Shown: positions 36,780-50,005 of the stretch, piece by piece | Position numbering within the stretch: position 1 is the first letter of the stretch | Layout of the letters: each line of letters opens with the position of its first letter | Source: Metopolophium dirhodum | Taxonomy: Eukaryota > Arthropoda > Insecta > Hemiptera > Aphididae | NCBI RefSeq assembly: GCF_019925205.1 | Contig: NC_083563.1 | Location: 12,471,228-12,535,227, forward strand | Direction of reading: 5' to 3' | DNA: 64,000 nucleotides | Position numbers and translations under genes: made by a program | Notes under the pieces: generated by a model | What the model saw: the letters and a program-made list of their open reading frames with translations, nothing else | The model's database searches: none | Told to the model about the DNA's origin: nothing

Positions 36780-38676
36780 ATGGAGGACATTATTATTAAT
36801 AATAATACAATAATTAGTCTTCTATTAGAGGAGGAAGAAGAAGAAGATGAAATTTATAATAATCGATTAGGAATTAATAAAAGAAAATCAATCGACAGTT
36901 TTTTTACAACTCGAGAAGAAGAAGGTTTTTTTGAAATTTTAATAAATGGACATTTACATAACAGTAAACCGAAATTCCGTGAATTTTTCCGTATAAATTA
37001 TGACCAGTTTATGTTCATTCTATCATTGGTAAAGGATGATATAACATTACCTCCATCTAGACGAGTTAAAAAACCAATTCAACCTGACGAAAAATTAGCA
37101 GTTACTTTAAGGTAAATATATTTAAGTAAGCTACTATATAGTTTTAATTAATTTTAACCGATTACATTGCACTTGAAAATTAAAATATTAAAATATCTCA
37201 TTTTGTCCAAATTTTAATTTAAAATATCTATTAAAAAAGCAGTGTTTTATAGTTTTTATATATTTCGGTTATACAGTTTGCACTACTTATGACCTAGAAA
37301 CAAAATTTTATTAATATTAGATGTTCAATCCTTAGTTATAAAAATAGAACATTGTATTAACTTCAAACTCAAAAAAAATTGCAATCTGATTTTGACCAAT
37401 TTGGTTAAAATTTTAACTTTAGACGCTGAATTTTCACCAACAACTTTTTATGAACAATGTTTTACATTTACATTTATTAAATACCTGCAGAACATATAAT
37501 TTTTACAAGTAATTTTTAAATATTGTATTCCATTAATTATCATAATTAATTAAAGCAAGTAGTTAAATTACATTTATTAAAATATTTAAATTATGAAGTA
37601 CTTTAATAATAATAATAATCGGTAGTTATCGTAATCATATCAAATTCGTACACTAAAATACTTCACAACCGTGATTAGAATTTATTTACCTATATTTCAA
37701 AATAACAAACAATATTTAAAGTATTACTTACCTTCATGAAACAATTAAAATATTTTGTTTAATCCATAGGTATCTTGCAACAGGGGAATCGTTTAGGTCA
37801 CTGTCGTTTGCATTTAGGATTTCACATAGTTATATCAGTCTAATTGTCAAAAAAACACTGTCAGCTTCAAAAAAACATTTAACACCTATATTTCTTCCTG
37901 ATATATCAACCGTAGATTTTAATGTCAAAGCTTCAGAATTTTGGACAAAATGGAATTTTCCAAACTGTATTTTGGCAATTGACGGAAAACACATTAGAAT
38001 AAGAAGTCCTAACAACACTGGATCACTTTTTTTTAATTATAAAGATTATTTTTCAATTGTACTGCTCGCTATGGTTGACGCCAACTACAAATTTATTGCT
38101 GTAGACATTGGTTCGTTTGGTAGAGAAGGTGACAGCGGAATATTTTTAAAGTCGAACATGGGTAAAAAAATATTAGATGGGTCATTTGGTTTTCCAGAAG
38201 CAAAAAAATTACCAGGGTCATCAACAATTTTACCTCATGTTATTGTGGGGGATGAAGCCTTTAGGCTTCACACTCATATAATGAAACCATATACAAGACA
38301 AGCCTCAAAAGATGATAAGACAAAGTCTATATTTAATTATAGATTAAGTCGTGCCAGACGAGTGACGGAAAATGCGTTTGGTTTATTGAGCCAGGTTTTT
38401 CGCGTCTTTTATCAGCCTATAAACATTGAACCATCGACATGTGATGACCTAATCACAGTAGCTTGCTGTTTGCATAACATGCTAAGAGATGCATATTTAG
38501 AAGAAAATGGACGAGCATTTAGAGAATTTGATTCAAGAGAACCGGTCCCAATTAACAATATAATTCCAATTACAAGAGGAGGTGGTTTTGCAAACGCTGA
38601 AGGATTTGACGTCAGAGAAGCATATAAGGACTTTTTTAATAACGAAGGCGCTGTTTCATGGCAGAATAACCTATAA
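36780..38676 (+). CDS. HARBI1-like DDE nuclease (Harbinger transposase), two exons
   Basis: Catalyses excision and integration of the element at its inverted repeats. Exon 1 is 36,780-37,111 (ATG at 36,780) and exon 2 is 37,770-38,676. The 658-bp intron has a GTAAAT donor and a CCATAG acceptor, and joining restores an uninterrupted 412-residue protein, a usual length for the family. Residues 20-27 are an acidic run. The helix-turn-helix region follows (AVTLRYLATGESFRSL across the splice, about 106-121). The DDE_4-type nuclease shows its three acidic residues at D182 (AIDGKH), D272 (VGDEAF) and E311 (RVTENAFG), with NYRLSRARR just before the last and a C-terminal CCLHNML. No frameshift or stop is seen, so the copy may be functional. 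It converges on the MADF gene. Confidence 0.92.
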
Positions 38677-38880
38677 GTTATTTATATTAAGATATTATTA
38701 TTTAACTTTTACATTTAAATATCAAATAATAAAACGAAAAAACTTTATACGTATTAAAATTAAAAACAATATTCCTTATGACATTATTTAATATTATGTA
38801 TACTTTTATTTCATTAAAATATTAAAAACAACCTGTTAATTAATAATTATTATAATATACATACATATATTTAGATATAG

Positions 38881-40259
38881 TTATAGTTGATTATTGTACC
38901 TATATGGATCAAATCCTTGAGAAGTAGCCGATGATGAACTGAGGCTTGGCGATGGTGTGCTCGAAAGTGACATAATATTGTTAAAATCTGAAGACCTAGA
39001 GGGTGTTTGAAACATCATTTGAGTGGGTGTTTGGAACATCGGTTGAGTGGGTTGTGCTCCAGTGTTATCTAGGTATTTATCTTCGAGCTGTGCAACCAAA
39101 GATAATATACTAATTTTAGCTTCACTTTTGCCTCTGGGAGGTAGCTTCTTCACTGAAATTGCAATGCTCTTAAAAAATAAATCTATCTCGTCAGTTGATG
39201 ATTCTCTACCCAAAATTGCTTCATTTTGGGCTTGTATGCTATTTATTATTGCTGTTCTGTCATTCATTCTTTTAACATACGCTAATTGTGCATGCTTGTC
39301 TCTCGATCTTTTCCCGTGTATGACCTCTTCAGCTATTTCTTCAGTTGATTCATTCAATGGATCTCCGGAATTATCTTGGCTACTTTCAACTATTGTTGAG
39401 TCTTGATCATTGCAAACATTCGATACCGTACTAAAATATTAAAATGTATAATCATTTTCTTTGGAACATAAATACTTTTCATGAAAAGATAGATTTCATG
39501 AAGTGGCTATGAGAAAAAACAGTCGTATCATCAGGGCTAGGATTTGTATGTATGCAATAAAAAATTGTACAATATAATATGTTTCTTATTTACCAAAATA
39601 TGCAAAAATATGGCTTTTAATTTTTAAAAGATACACACAAAAATATAGTTGCTCACTACAAGTATTACTCACTTAAACTCTATGTGGCGTAGCAAAAAAA
39701 AACATGCTGTTGTATACAAATCCTAGGCCTGCACTGCTTATCATCGTATAATTAATTTAATATAACATTATAACTCTAGTAAAATTTAAAGTTATGAATA
39801 AAAGTACGAAATTGATATATTTACTTACATTCTTTCATACTCAACATTATCTAAAAATGACAAATAACCAGCTAAAGGCCATTTTTTTTTGGACAATATG
39901 GCCGGAGATCCAGTACCAAGTTTTTTTTTGTGCCGCATGTAGGTATCACGTATATTCCGCCATCGATATTTACAATCCTCAGCTATAATACGAATTAAAA
40001 TGTTTATTCACTGAATATATTTTGAGCTTTTATCTTAACTATTAGAATGCAACGTTTGAACGTTCTAAAAATTGTTAATCTATATATACTTACATGATTT
40101 TCCAACTACAGCCGAAATATTGTTCCAACATTTACTTAAATAACCATAGTCTTTGTGTTTTTCGAGAGAACTGTCATAAATAGCGCGTTCTTTCTCTACT
40201 TCAACAACTAAAATTTCGTCCTCGTTGGGCAAAAATTTTGACGTTATACTTTTTGGCAT
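38881..40259 (-). CDS. MADF/BESS-domain protein of the Harbinger element, three exons
   Basis: Probable DNA-binding partner of the nuclease. The minus-strand exons are 40,259-40,094, 39,982-39,829 and 39,430-38,881, all with GT..AG borders and phase-matched junctions, giving about 289 residues. Residues 1-107 form a MADF domain (Myb/SANT-like): an acidic first helix (EVEKERAIYD), then CWNNISAVVG, then CKYRWRNIRDTYMRHKKK and WPLAGYLSFLD. Near residues 195-235 a BESS-like motif reads EIDLFFKSIAISVKKLPP. The tail is Ser/Pro/Gln/Met-rich with two FQTPT/S repeats. In related elements the second ORF is a Myb/MADF protein needed for nuclear import and end recognition. This role is inferred by family. 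No disabling change was seen. Confidence 0.88.
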
Positions 40260-40473
40260 AATTATTTTATATTGCGTTAAATAACTAATAATAATAAATA
40301 ATAAATAACTAATAAATTAAATAAAAATAAACAGTTGACAACACGCATGCGACTGATCGATAATACTGCTATCGGATCACTACAGTCGCAAGCCGCAACG
40401 ACTATTTTTGACACGCTCGCGTCGATCGCACATTGGAAACCACGTTCGCAGTTTAAATATAGATCAGTCATTA

Positions 40474-40532
40474 CGACTAGTCGTTGCGGCCAGTCGTATG
40501 CGGCCAGCCGCAGATAGGAAACCGTACCTTTA
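40474..40532 (-). repeat. Harbinger right terminal inverted repeat
   Basis: Inverted partner of 36,554-36,611. Just inside it (about 40,380-40,445) are further copies of AGCCGCAACGACT and GGAAACCACG, which mirror the subterminal motifs at the left end. Confidence 0.9.
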
Positions 40533-40539
40533 TACGCTA

Positions 40540-43500
40540 TTATCGCTATTAAAATATTAATGGCCAACAATTGTATTCAATGCATGTAAAATTGTGCTAA
40601 ATTACATAAACCTACTCTCAGTGAAAGACTCGAAGGATCTGATATGGGGAATTAGAATTTGTTTTTTGAAACAATGAAAATAATATAATTTTTTGGATTG
40701 GATTATTGTTCTTATCGATTTAAAATTTAACACGTTAGCTACTATACCTAGTAATTAGTATACGTTGAGTGATAGAAAAAAAAATAAAAAAAATATTTGA
40801 TAAAAAAATGTTTTCTTGGAAATTTGATTAAGTATGAAAATGTACAGAGTAATTCTGATGGGTCACAAGGTATGTGGTGCGGGCGGGAGGTTCACATTTT
40901 ATAAGGCACCAAAGATCGACTTCACGTGACTGGTCTTTTTTTTAATAACATAAAATAAGAGAAGGGATGTACAAAGTATTTTGCTCTAGGGCGCATGAAC
41001 GATATGAATCCGTACCCCAACGAAAAGTTTATATGGATAAAAGAATGTTGGAACAGGAAAATAATTATTATTTGACGGTAAAAAAGCACTACATAAACCT
41101 AAAATAAAATGAAAAGTCTTGCGTGGAAATAAGAATAAATATTAAATGCCTACATATTATTTTGTAAATCTAATGTTTTCATTATTGATTGTGTAAGTAA
41201 TATTTAGAATTTATTGCGTTCTGTACATAGAGAGGTACTCGACGATTGCATGTGAAGAGACTACGCTGTTAGGTTGATTCAAACTGCAACGAATTCACAT
41301 TTTATGATTTTACACTTTGGTATATTTTCGTTCGTGTAAAAAATGCATGGGCAAATTGGAAATGTATACCACGTTTAAATGTTTAATGCATTCTTCGTGA
41401 AAATGTTGCATTGTCAATTGTGATTCATATGTATCTGTTTACGTATCTGTTACTTTTTTGTAAACGTGATTTATTTGATCAGCTGGTTTTTTAAATTTAT
41501 AAAATCTAAATAAAATAAAATATATAGTCATTAGTGTGTACTCAATTACAACCACGATTGTAATAATATTGTGTGTACATCTATTTCTAGGTACAGGCGC
41601 CTATAAATTCGTAAAAATATAAGCACACATGGTTGATTTCAATCAGGCACATTTCATTAGGTAAGTACCAAACTGGCTACCTACCTACTTACCTATCTAG
41701 TATAGTAATATCGAAGGAAATTAACATAATATTTTACTCAGTTAATTAACTGACAAATGTCTGATATTATATCCTAGTATTTTACAGTAAAAGTTATTGA
41801 GTTATAAATAAAATATATAGGTAATATCACAATAATATGTTAGACTGTTGGTATTGATCTTATATCGGTGTTATATAATAGATGTGCAATATTAATAATA
41901 TTATCATGATTCATGATAATAATTAATATTATGTAAGATCAAATTGGTTGTTATTTATTTCAAAACAATGTAACAAGTAAACAATATTTATAGTCGGAAA
42001 TACACTGGATGAGAAACTTTGTATATACCTACGAGTAGGTATATAATACAACCTAACATATTATATTCTTGCCACCTTCAATCTATACACGACGATTATT
42101 TGGATTAAAAATATAGGCAAGTACTTAAATTTTGCCGTTAAAATGACAACATAGTGAAGCATGAAAAACATTTTTGGGGCATTTTATGTTTATTTTAAAA
42201 ATTATTTGTTTGTGTAATCCTTAGATAGGCTTTAAGTGTTGATAAAATAAACTACTAATTGAATAAACAGATAAAACATAAATACAAATAAAAAATAATT
42301 TTTTTAAAAACGAAAATAAATTAATAAATCCATATTATAGATATGGATGTAGGTAAGTATTAAAATTAGATTTATAAAATTATATATGAATTAGGCATAT
42401 GTATTATTATACCTTTGAAAAATTGAAATTATACTAATTTATGTATGATTATTTTAACATTTTAAGGGGTTAGACTAACGTATATTTGCCGTGTGCTGAG
42501 AAAAAAAACAAGAATCCAAGAAAGAACCACAACAATTTTTTGTTATATAAATTATAAAACAAAATGTATTTTTAATCGACAGTAAAAATATAACACGTCA
42601 CCGTCATTCGCTGTGAATGTGTTAATGGATTTTTTTACTCATTTCTTTATTATATAATATTAGTCATGATAGAATATTGTCTATATAGTGCTGCAGCTCA
42701 TTTAATAGCATATTAATTGATACTTTATGGAAATAATAACTTTTAAAGTTTAGATTTATTCTTAGCTTGTTTAAATGTTTACAGATTGCTACTTGTTTCA
42801 TTCGGATCTAGAATCTAAAATCTTGATTTATTATTTTGAAGATGACTCCTACGAAAATATAATTTAGAAAGTCACTTTAAGTTATAAAATATAACATTTT
42901 ATATATTTATGATTTATAAAAATATTACTCTGCATGATATTATGATAGCTAATTCCAATTGGGAAACACATTAGTATAATAATTATAGCTACAATAAAGT
43001 GCAGGTACCTATTTAAATAAAAAAAAAGAATTAAACCTGTTATAATTTACGCATTTAAATTATAAATAAATATAAAGTATTATAATAAATAATATTTAAA
43101 AATATTACTTAAATCAAGAGATTTATAGTAAGTATATATTATTATTACATTTTGTATTTTGGAATTAAAAAAAACCTCAATCATCAATACTATATTAGAT
43201 GTAGGTAAGTACTAAATGTACATTTCTCAAAACCAAAACCTGAATATAAAAAGGAAATTATGAGTTGTAACTAGCCATTATATGGACTAGCGAGTAGCAG
43301 AGTCACTCCGTTTAGATACTTACACACATACGTATATAACACATATATATATCATAAGTTAAGTGCCCTCCAAATAAGTGAGATCGAAGACTATCATGTC
43401 CCTTAGCTTGCACACCACGCGGATCCGGGGACTACAGTGGACTTGATTAACCATTTACTGCTAATAAAATAAACGAGGTTCCGAAATATGAAATTGTAAA

Positions 43501-44510
43501 TGGTATAATTTTATTACTGTACAATTTACGATTCCTAAAAATGTTGCGCAAATAGGTATACCTACACAATGTACATAATTTGATTTTTTAAAAGTGGGTT
43601 TATATATATATAGTTATTTTAGATTATAAATACGAAAAATTATTTTAAAAAATACTTAAGTTACCATACAACATGAATATTATATTATAAAAAATTATTA
43701 AATAGAATTAGTTAGAAAATATTATAAAACATACCTATAGGATATGCTGGCATACTGCTATAGGCTATATCCATTAACTAGCAACCACATGCGCTGTTAT
43801 ATTTCGTACATGTGATGTTTTTTTAATTTAAAATTAAATTGATAATAAACAGCAAGACATGGTACAGGTATAGAGTAAACATAAGTAGCCAGAAAGTGCA
43901 GTCAAAGGAAAACTTCTTCGAAACAATATAAGAGATGATTATTGAATCCCTTTTTACGCAATAATGCTAGAATTCTTCAATATGCAATGTAAATTTATAT
44001 TGCATTATACATATTAGGTAGTTACGCTTCATATAGTAGAAACATGTCGTTGGTTCCGGTTCATATTATTAAAATCGTTAATAAACGAGAAGGTAATCGA
44101 GTAAGCACTGAACAAGAATGTAATAATAACGTTGGTTTTTTACCGACCAAGGTAATTAGAAATTCTTGTGTATATTATTAATTCAACTGGATAAAAGAAT
44201 TTTCTACTGATAAAAGAATTTTTTACTCTTTACTGTACTTATTGTTAGGTTTCTTTTCCAATACTGTGGCGTACTTTTATATTCATAGTATTTTTTCGAG
44301 AGGGTGGGCAAGAACTTTATTTTTAGAGGATCACCCACATCACTACCGCACTGCTAACGTCGTTTATTGATACAACATTAACAATATGAAACCGATGTGG
44401 TGATGTGATGACAAGTCACCGCTACAAACCCTAATAAAAATGCAATATTACATACCTATAAATACTTAAGATATATTATTTGCTTCGCGGCTTGGTTCAC
44501 TAAACAACCA
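40540..44510. other. AT-rich gene-free stretch of the palindrome spacer
   Basis: No gene is supportable. A GC-richer block at about 40,870-40,930 and another at 43,370-43,445 stand out without recognisable content. The DNA does not match either arm. Confidence 0.4.
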
Positions 44511-44522
44511 ACCAGCCAAGAG

Positions 44523-44915
44523 TCACGCTATGGTGGTCCTCTTTGAGGCCCGGTTCGTAGAATTAGCAAGAAGTGCGTTTTGCAGCGTTTTTCTGGGTTC
44601 GCAATCGCACGCATCCTCCGGCCTGGAGAAGTTTCGTTCTGCTGGAACCTTATTATGTGGTTTGTAGGGGGCGAGGGGGAAGAATTCAGTGCGGCTTCTC
44701 TTCTGAAATGCAGTTTGTCCTTTGGCATGACGTAGAAGGCGATGTGCGATCCGTTCAGAAACGGCAGAGGGTTGATAATTGTGTCTAGAACGGTAATTAT
44801 CACGAGACTGGATGTCACAAGGACTCGCATCAGATCCTGTGAACGTCGTTCTGGGTGATGTTCCTGCAATCCTACCACTGACAAACGCTTTAATTGGCCG
44901 TCGGGAATTGTGCAA
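44523..44915 (-). CDS. GC-richer island with overlapping long open frames, unknown
   Basis: About 400 bp here are clearly richer in G and C than their neighbours and stay open in two overlapping minus-strand frames: 130 codons from 44,915, and 118 codons from 44,884. The first frame is hydrophilic and basic with many Arg/Ser. The second has a hydrophobic stretch near its start (VLVTSSLVIITVL). Only one, if either, can be the real coding frame, and I recognise neither. It could be an exon, a retro-copied gene fragment or a piece of a transposon. No splice sites or flanking duplications could be fixed. Confidence 0.25.
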   Translation of the reverse strand: MHNSRRPIKAFVSGRIAGTSPRTTFTGSDASPCDIQSRDNYRSRHNYQPSAVSERIAHRLLRHAKGQTAFQKRSRTEFFPLAPYKPHNKVPAERNFSRPEDACDCEPRKTLQNALLANSTNRASKRTTIA

Positions 44916-44929
44916 GACTTACTGATTTT

Positions 44930-47900
44930 GATTCAAAAGTTTTTTTTCTTAAATATGTCTTGATCCATCTTAATGTCGAAAAGCTACAGTTCATCTGTAG
45001 TAGCAGATACAGGTAGTAAGTCGTACTCCTCGTATTTCAAGTTATGATGTACATTATATATTTTATAAACTGGGAATTAGTCAGGATAAATTTATCGATC
45101 ACAAACACTTATTAAAGTTTCTATAGCCATTGCAGGTCTTAATCTGTCCTCAAAGATTATTCACTTAAACATTTAGCTAGCCAAATGGCAATATTTGGTT
45201 TTCATAATTTTATTAAGTCTGGGTAAATCATTTTCACGAAATGCAACTGCATTTCTTATAAACGAAAATGAGTTTTTAACTTGGTAAGATATTATTTTAT
45301 TATTATATTTATTTTGTAAATAAATTATATTTTTATAATTCATTATGCGGTAAAAGTCTTTAATTGAGTGCCATTATTAAATCGTCAAATACATAAAGTA
45401 TGATAATAGATTATTTGTAAAATTCTTCAATGGTATTATAATATGAAGTATACGGCATATTGTTTTAATATTTTGAATACAGTAAATTCAGGTAATTTTT
45501 CATTAAATATTTAACCGTATGAAAATATCCATGGCTTCCGGTAAAATTGTTTGATGAATTAAATTAATAAATTAAATAAGACAATTTTCCTGGAAAAATA
45601 AATCACTTCATTCAAAATATTTTTGTACATTTTTAAAGTCGTTATGTATAGGAAGTACTTACTATTAATAAGGGGAAGATTAATAGGTTAGGTTAATAAG
45701 ATTAGTGATAGGTACTAGTCTACGTTTAAAAATCTATGATAAATAGAAATTGTTTTATTTTCAATATCAGCTTTATAAAAATGAGTTTACATAAAGTTAA
45801 TAGAAAAAAATCAACTAAAAATTTCAAATCGATTTTCTGACAGTCTATTATTTGTTTCTTATTAACGATAAGTACCGTTTTAAAAGTTTTATAATTTTAT
45901 TGTGTTCACGGATCATAAACTCCAAATTCCAATGTCTCATTTTCGTGCTAAATTCACAATTTTGTACTATAGATTTTACCGGACTACATTAGGTAATGTG
46001 TAAAATGGTGTACTATTGGGCATAGGATATAAAAAATATTATTATGATACTTGTGTATATTTTATTTATTTATTTAAAATGCGCGAGAGATTAATACATT
46101 GTATTCTAATATTTTTAATGGTAATATTTTATAATTAAAAATTTTATTTTATTTGTTTATAGTGATAGTAGTCGATCGAAGTACCTTGTTTAATATTAAA
46201 TATTAACTAGATATACGCGATAATTTAATTTAAAATAGATTCGCTTAAAAATGAATCAGTTTATACGGTGTAAACGAGTTGCCCTGAAATATGTTTAAGG
46301 TACATGGAAAAGGAAAGTAAATAGCTTCGGTGAAGTGGTTTAGGGTGAAATCAAATTGAGGGTACCCTTGAGGCCTAAGAAACATTCATTATATTTATCA
46401 TTCTATAGTTTCACATTATGATCTCAAACATGATTCAGAATTCATAAGACCAGTTATAAACACGAGGACCATATAGTGTCATACAATTTTAAGTATGTTT
46501 AAGGGTTTCTAGAAAATATATTAAATTTTGTATTAAGAGGTTTTATAACTAAGGTGTAATAGTTAGTAGGTACTTACTGTAATTTAGATATCTAATAGAT
46601 ATATAGGTAATATCAGTGGCGTTTTTCAAGGGGGGGAGGGGCTTGAAAATTAATAATTATAATTTGATTGTTATTTTGTCCAGTTTAATAATTTCAGACG
46701 TTTAGGTGGTGTATTTGAAAGAGTTTGTACAAGCTCAACTTATCAACTTTTCTAGTAAAAAAAATGCTTTGACTTGATGGTTGATGAAGATTTTAGATAG
46801 ATCTATCGGTAGATAATTGGATCTAGTTGGTACTTTTGAGAGGTTGAAATTGAAAATTCTTAGTTCCAATTTTTTAACATAATCAAGAAAAAAAATGAAA
46901 ATTTTTTGGAATTGAAATATTATTATTAAAAACATTGTATAATTATTTAAAAAGATATATTATATTATAATCAATTTTAAACTTAAAAATCTATTCTAGT
47001 TACTTCATACTAGTCTATTCTAGTTAAATGAGTTATTTATTTGGTTTTCTATTATTTATCTGAATTATTCTTCATGACCGATAGTATGGGAAGTGGATTC
47101 GATCCTTCGCAAAGAGTGGTAGACCTAATATTAATTTTACCATTGATCCCTCTACATTCTATTGAATAAATCCACCAATGAAACGTAGTGTCTTCGTTAG
47201 TGCTAAATTTAGTTATTTACTTAAGGTGCAACTAGTAAAATCCTTGAAATGTTGCTGATACGTCACAAGTAGGTTAGATTAGGTTAGATAATCTAATGTC
47301 GTTTTACGTGATATTTTTCAATTATTATGAAATCCAACAATTAACATGTTAAAAATACATATTTATTAATTTTAGACGAATTTTTCTACGTGAAATTATA
47401 ATTTTTAAGATGCTTTGGTATTATTTGCTTAGTTACTTAAATTTAATATTCTGCAAAATTAAATTTATATATGCTTCGTGGAATCAAAATAAAAGTAATT
47501 CGAATGTTCACCTATTTTTGTTATGAGCAACTAAACATTTTCAAAACGTTATATTATATTAACACAACAAACGAGGTCCACTCAGAGATTGTTAGTTTTG
47601 AATACGATGATTAATATTTGACATTTGTGAGTTTTTGAATGGTTGGAAATTAACGTGGGTCAATCATATTTCATTCAAAGAGAAAAACTATTGTTTATAA
47701 CTTATAATGTTCCCGATTTTTAATAGGAAAATTTGTTGTATTACAAATACAAACTATTTTTAGAGTTAAAAACGTATTTTCTAATGAATAAAAAAATACA
47801 AAAAAAATTATTCTTAAAAATGTCTTTAATTATATAATTAATTATAGAATACGTATTGGAATAAATAAAAAGTATTTGAATACTTTTATTTGAAATATTA

Positions 47901-48875
47901 TACAAGACTGGACATCAGTGTGTATATCTTAAAATACCTAGTCAATATAATTGACTTTTGCAGTTATGTAATAACTATAGTCTATAATACATTAATAATT
48001 GTGAGCTTTTGAAATGATTCCAAGTATAATGTCAATTAATGGTTTCAAAACTAGCAGCACGCCCTTGAATTACTCAATTTTACCTGAAATATAGTACACA
48101 GTAGTAATTAGCTAATAGGGATAAACTTTGATACTGTAAAAAGGTAACTAACGTAATCTTATAATTTTCTAGCCAACTTTTTTTACCGGAACATTCACTT
48201 ATTCGTTCTTGCACTCTTGAATCATGTTTTATTAAATCTATGTTGATTGGTTTATAATATTTCTCTAGTTAGATAGTCTCACTTGGTTCATTTTCTAGTC
48301 GAATAAATATTATTTAGTCCTTGTCCTTCAGGTAAAATCCATATTTCCTTTTATCATTTTTATATCACATAAAACTAATATTATTTATCCGATTATTTTT
48401 TTATTCTGTCTCACGAAGTTTGTTAATTAAGACCCTATTTTTAGAATTTTGTAAAAGCTATCGTTAGACCAAATGTCTAAGTTGTTTATTTAATTGTATC
48501 CACTTCTGCGTAGGTATGCTACACTAAAATTTCTTTTTAGCTCGTGGGATGTTTTAGACATAAATAGCTTAACAATTATTTTGACCTAGTTTATAGGTAC
48601 TCCGAAAAAATAATCTATCTATATAATATAATGATGATATAAGAATGATAGATTTGATATTTATTTTTTTATTAGTATTTTATTTATCAATTAATTAAGA
48701 AATGATAGAACTTTGTAGCCTTGAAAAATATTTTATCAACAGCATGAAATATAACTATAACTTACAAGGAAAATGCCATATGATATAATATAGTATTATC
48801 TTTATGATATATTTTGGCATTGTTAATAATTAATTAAATTTGAAAATTGGAATATAGCATGGCTTAAGATAATAT
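44930..48875. other. AT-rich gene-free stretch of the palindrome spacer
   Basis: A solo hAT-like terminus (CAGTGGCGTTTTTCAAGG) starts at 46,614. A repeat related to 36,413-36,553 (ATCTAGTTGGTACTTTTGAG and onward) lies at about 46,815-46,925. Otherwise no gene or element is evident. Confidence 0.4.
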
Positions 48876-48877
48876 AA

Positions 48878-48960
48878 TATAATTTATTTATTATTTACGG
48901 GAGGAGGAAGTCACCCAATGGTGGCACCCCGTGAAACAAATGTTATGAATAGCCAATATA
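48878..48960 (-). mobile_element. probable LINE 3' tail
   Basis: On the minus strand a GC-richer block (GGGTGCCACCATTGGGTGAC) is followed by CCCGTAAATAATAAATAAAT, an arrangement typical of the 3' end of a non-LTR element with a short A-rich repeat tail. No coding remnant was recognised. Confidence 0.35.
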
Positions 48961-49514
48961 GGTACCTATGTAATTATATAAGCAGGGGCCGTTTGATATA
49001 AAATTATTATTTTTATCACTGTTAGTATAATTAATAATTGTTTGGTTCTTCGACACAAATTATATTCATATAAATAGGTAAATTTTTTATGCAAATCGTT
49101 TTAAATACAACCTGCTTTTAGCAGTAGATCATATCAAATTAAATATTTGGATTAATTTCGATTTCATGATCTTCAAATTAACTTTAGTTATTTATTTAAA
49201 ATTATAGGTAATGTACGCGTCAGTGTAGATTATTAAGAAAATTAAAAATGTAGGTATAAGTGAATATTTAATTAGAGTATAAATTTATAATTAATAATAT
49301 TGATCGTTGTAAATGTTTGCAGTATATTCAGAAACAAATAATGATGGAATTTTAAATAAAATTAAGAGATACCGTTAAAATGTGTAAATATGTACTGTAT
49401 TGTAGTATATAATTCAAAAAACAATTCCTAGGTACTTGTAAATAATAAATAAGGATTAATATAAAAAAAGGTGAGCAAGTGAATGTAACTCTGTTGTACG
49501 GTGGGATATATTAG

Positions 49515-49625
49515 GTCACTGTAATGGATTGTGTTAAATTTGAATTCAATGATATAATACCTATCATTGTATAAGAAAAACGATTCTGAGCGAAGACGGT
49601 CTGTTAGCTTATGATATTACTAAGC
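49515..49625 (+). repeat. dispersed repeat, copy 1
   Basis: Shares with 51,993-52,095 the order GGTCACTGTAATGGAT..GTGTTA.ATTTGAATTCAATGATATAAT, then a short gap and GAAAAACGATTC..G. The second copy differs at about one base in ten. The family's GATTCTGAGCG motif also occurs at 35,698 and 36,256. Confidence 0.55.
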
Positions 49626-49668
49626 ATATTTGATGATATTATTGTGAATAAAGTAATTTATATTTAAC

Positions 49669-50005
49669 CATAGGAGTGCGCACACCCCCTGTGCCTGGGC
49701 ACCCCCGGACTCTTCACCAAAAACGACAAGGGCCCTAATTATTAATTAAGTGTAAATTAAATTAATGAAATTATTGACGAATTCAAAAATGTCGTTCTTT
49801 TTAAACGTCGATTATCATTATAAGATTGTATATCTATATGTTATGTAATATTTATTAGAATGAACAATAAAATAAAATAAATATTTTTAGTCCATTTGAT
49901 ATCTTTAAAACATTTGTCTGTATCTATAATAATTGTTTTCAAAATTATTGTGGGCCCTAATTTTTAGTGTGCACCTCCGGAACGAAAAGTCTGCGCACGC
50001 CTATG
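49669..50005. mobile_element. 337-bp hAT-type MITE with CATAGG ends
   Basis: The inverted ends CATAGGAGTGCGCA and CATAGGCGTGCGCA (second read on the minus strand) are flanked by a perfect 8-bp duplication TATTTAAC at 49,661-49,668 and 50,006-50,013. GGGCCCTAATT also occurs near both ends. No coding capacity. The 8-bp duplication points to hAT. Confidence 0.8.

Larger units (their letters stand above)
36554..40532. mobile_element. PIF/Harbinger DNA transposon, apparently intact
   Basis: About 4.0 kb, bounded by inverted repeats of roughly 58 bp (36,554-36,611 and 40,474-40,532) that begin TAAAGGTACGGTTTCC. It encodes a DDE nuclease on the plus strand and a MADF/BESS DNA-binding protein on the minus strand, facing each other with about 200 bp between the stops. 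The two-gene organisation is characteristic of PIF/Harbinger, where the second protein carries the nuclease to the nucleus and the DNA ends. Subterminal motifs (GGCCGCAACGACT and GGTTTCCTAT..GCG) are repeated at both ends. The 3-bp TAA/TTA at the edges makes the target duplication ambiguous. Confidence 0.9.

Noticed and set aside
47268..47290. TTAGG-like stretch (GTAGGTTAGATTAGGTTAG)
   Set aside because: Only two imperfect units of the insect telomere repeat. Too short for an interstitial telomere.
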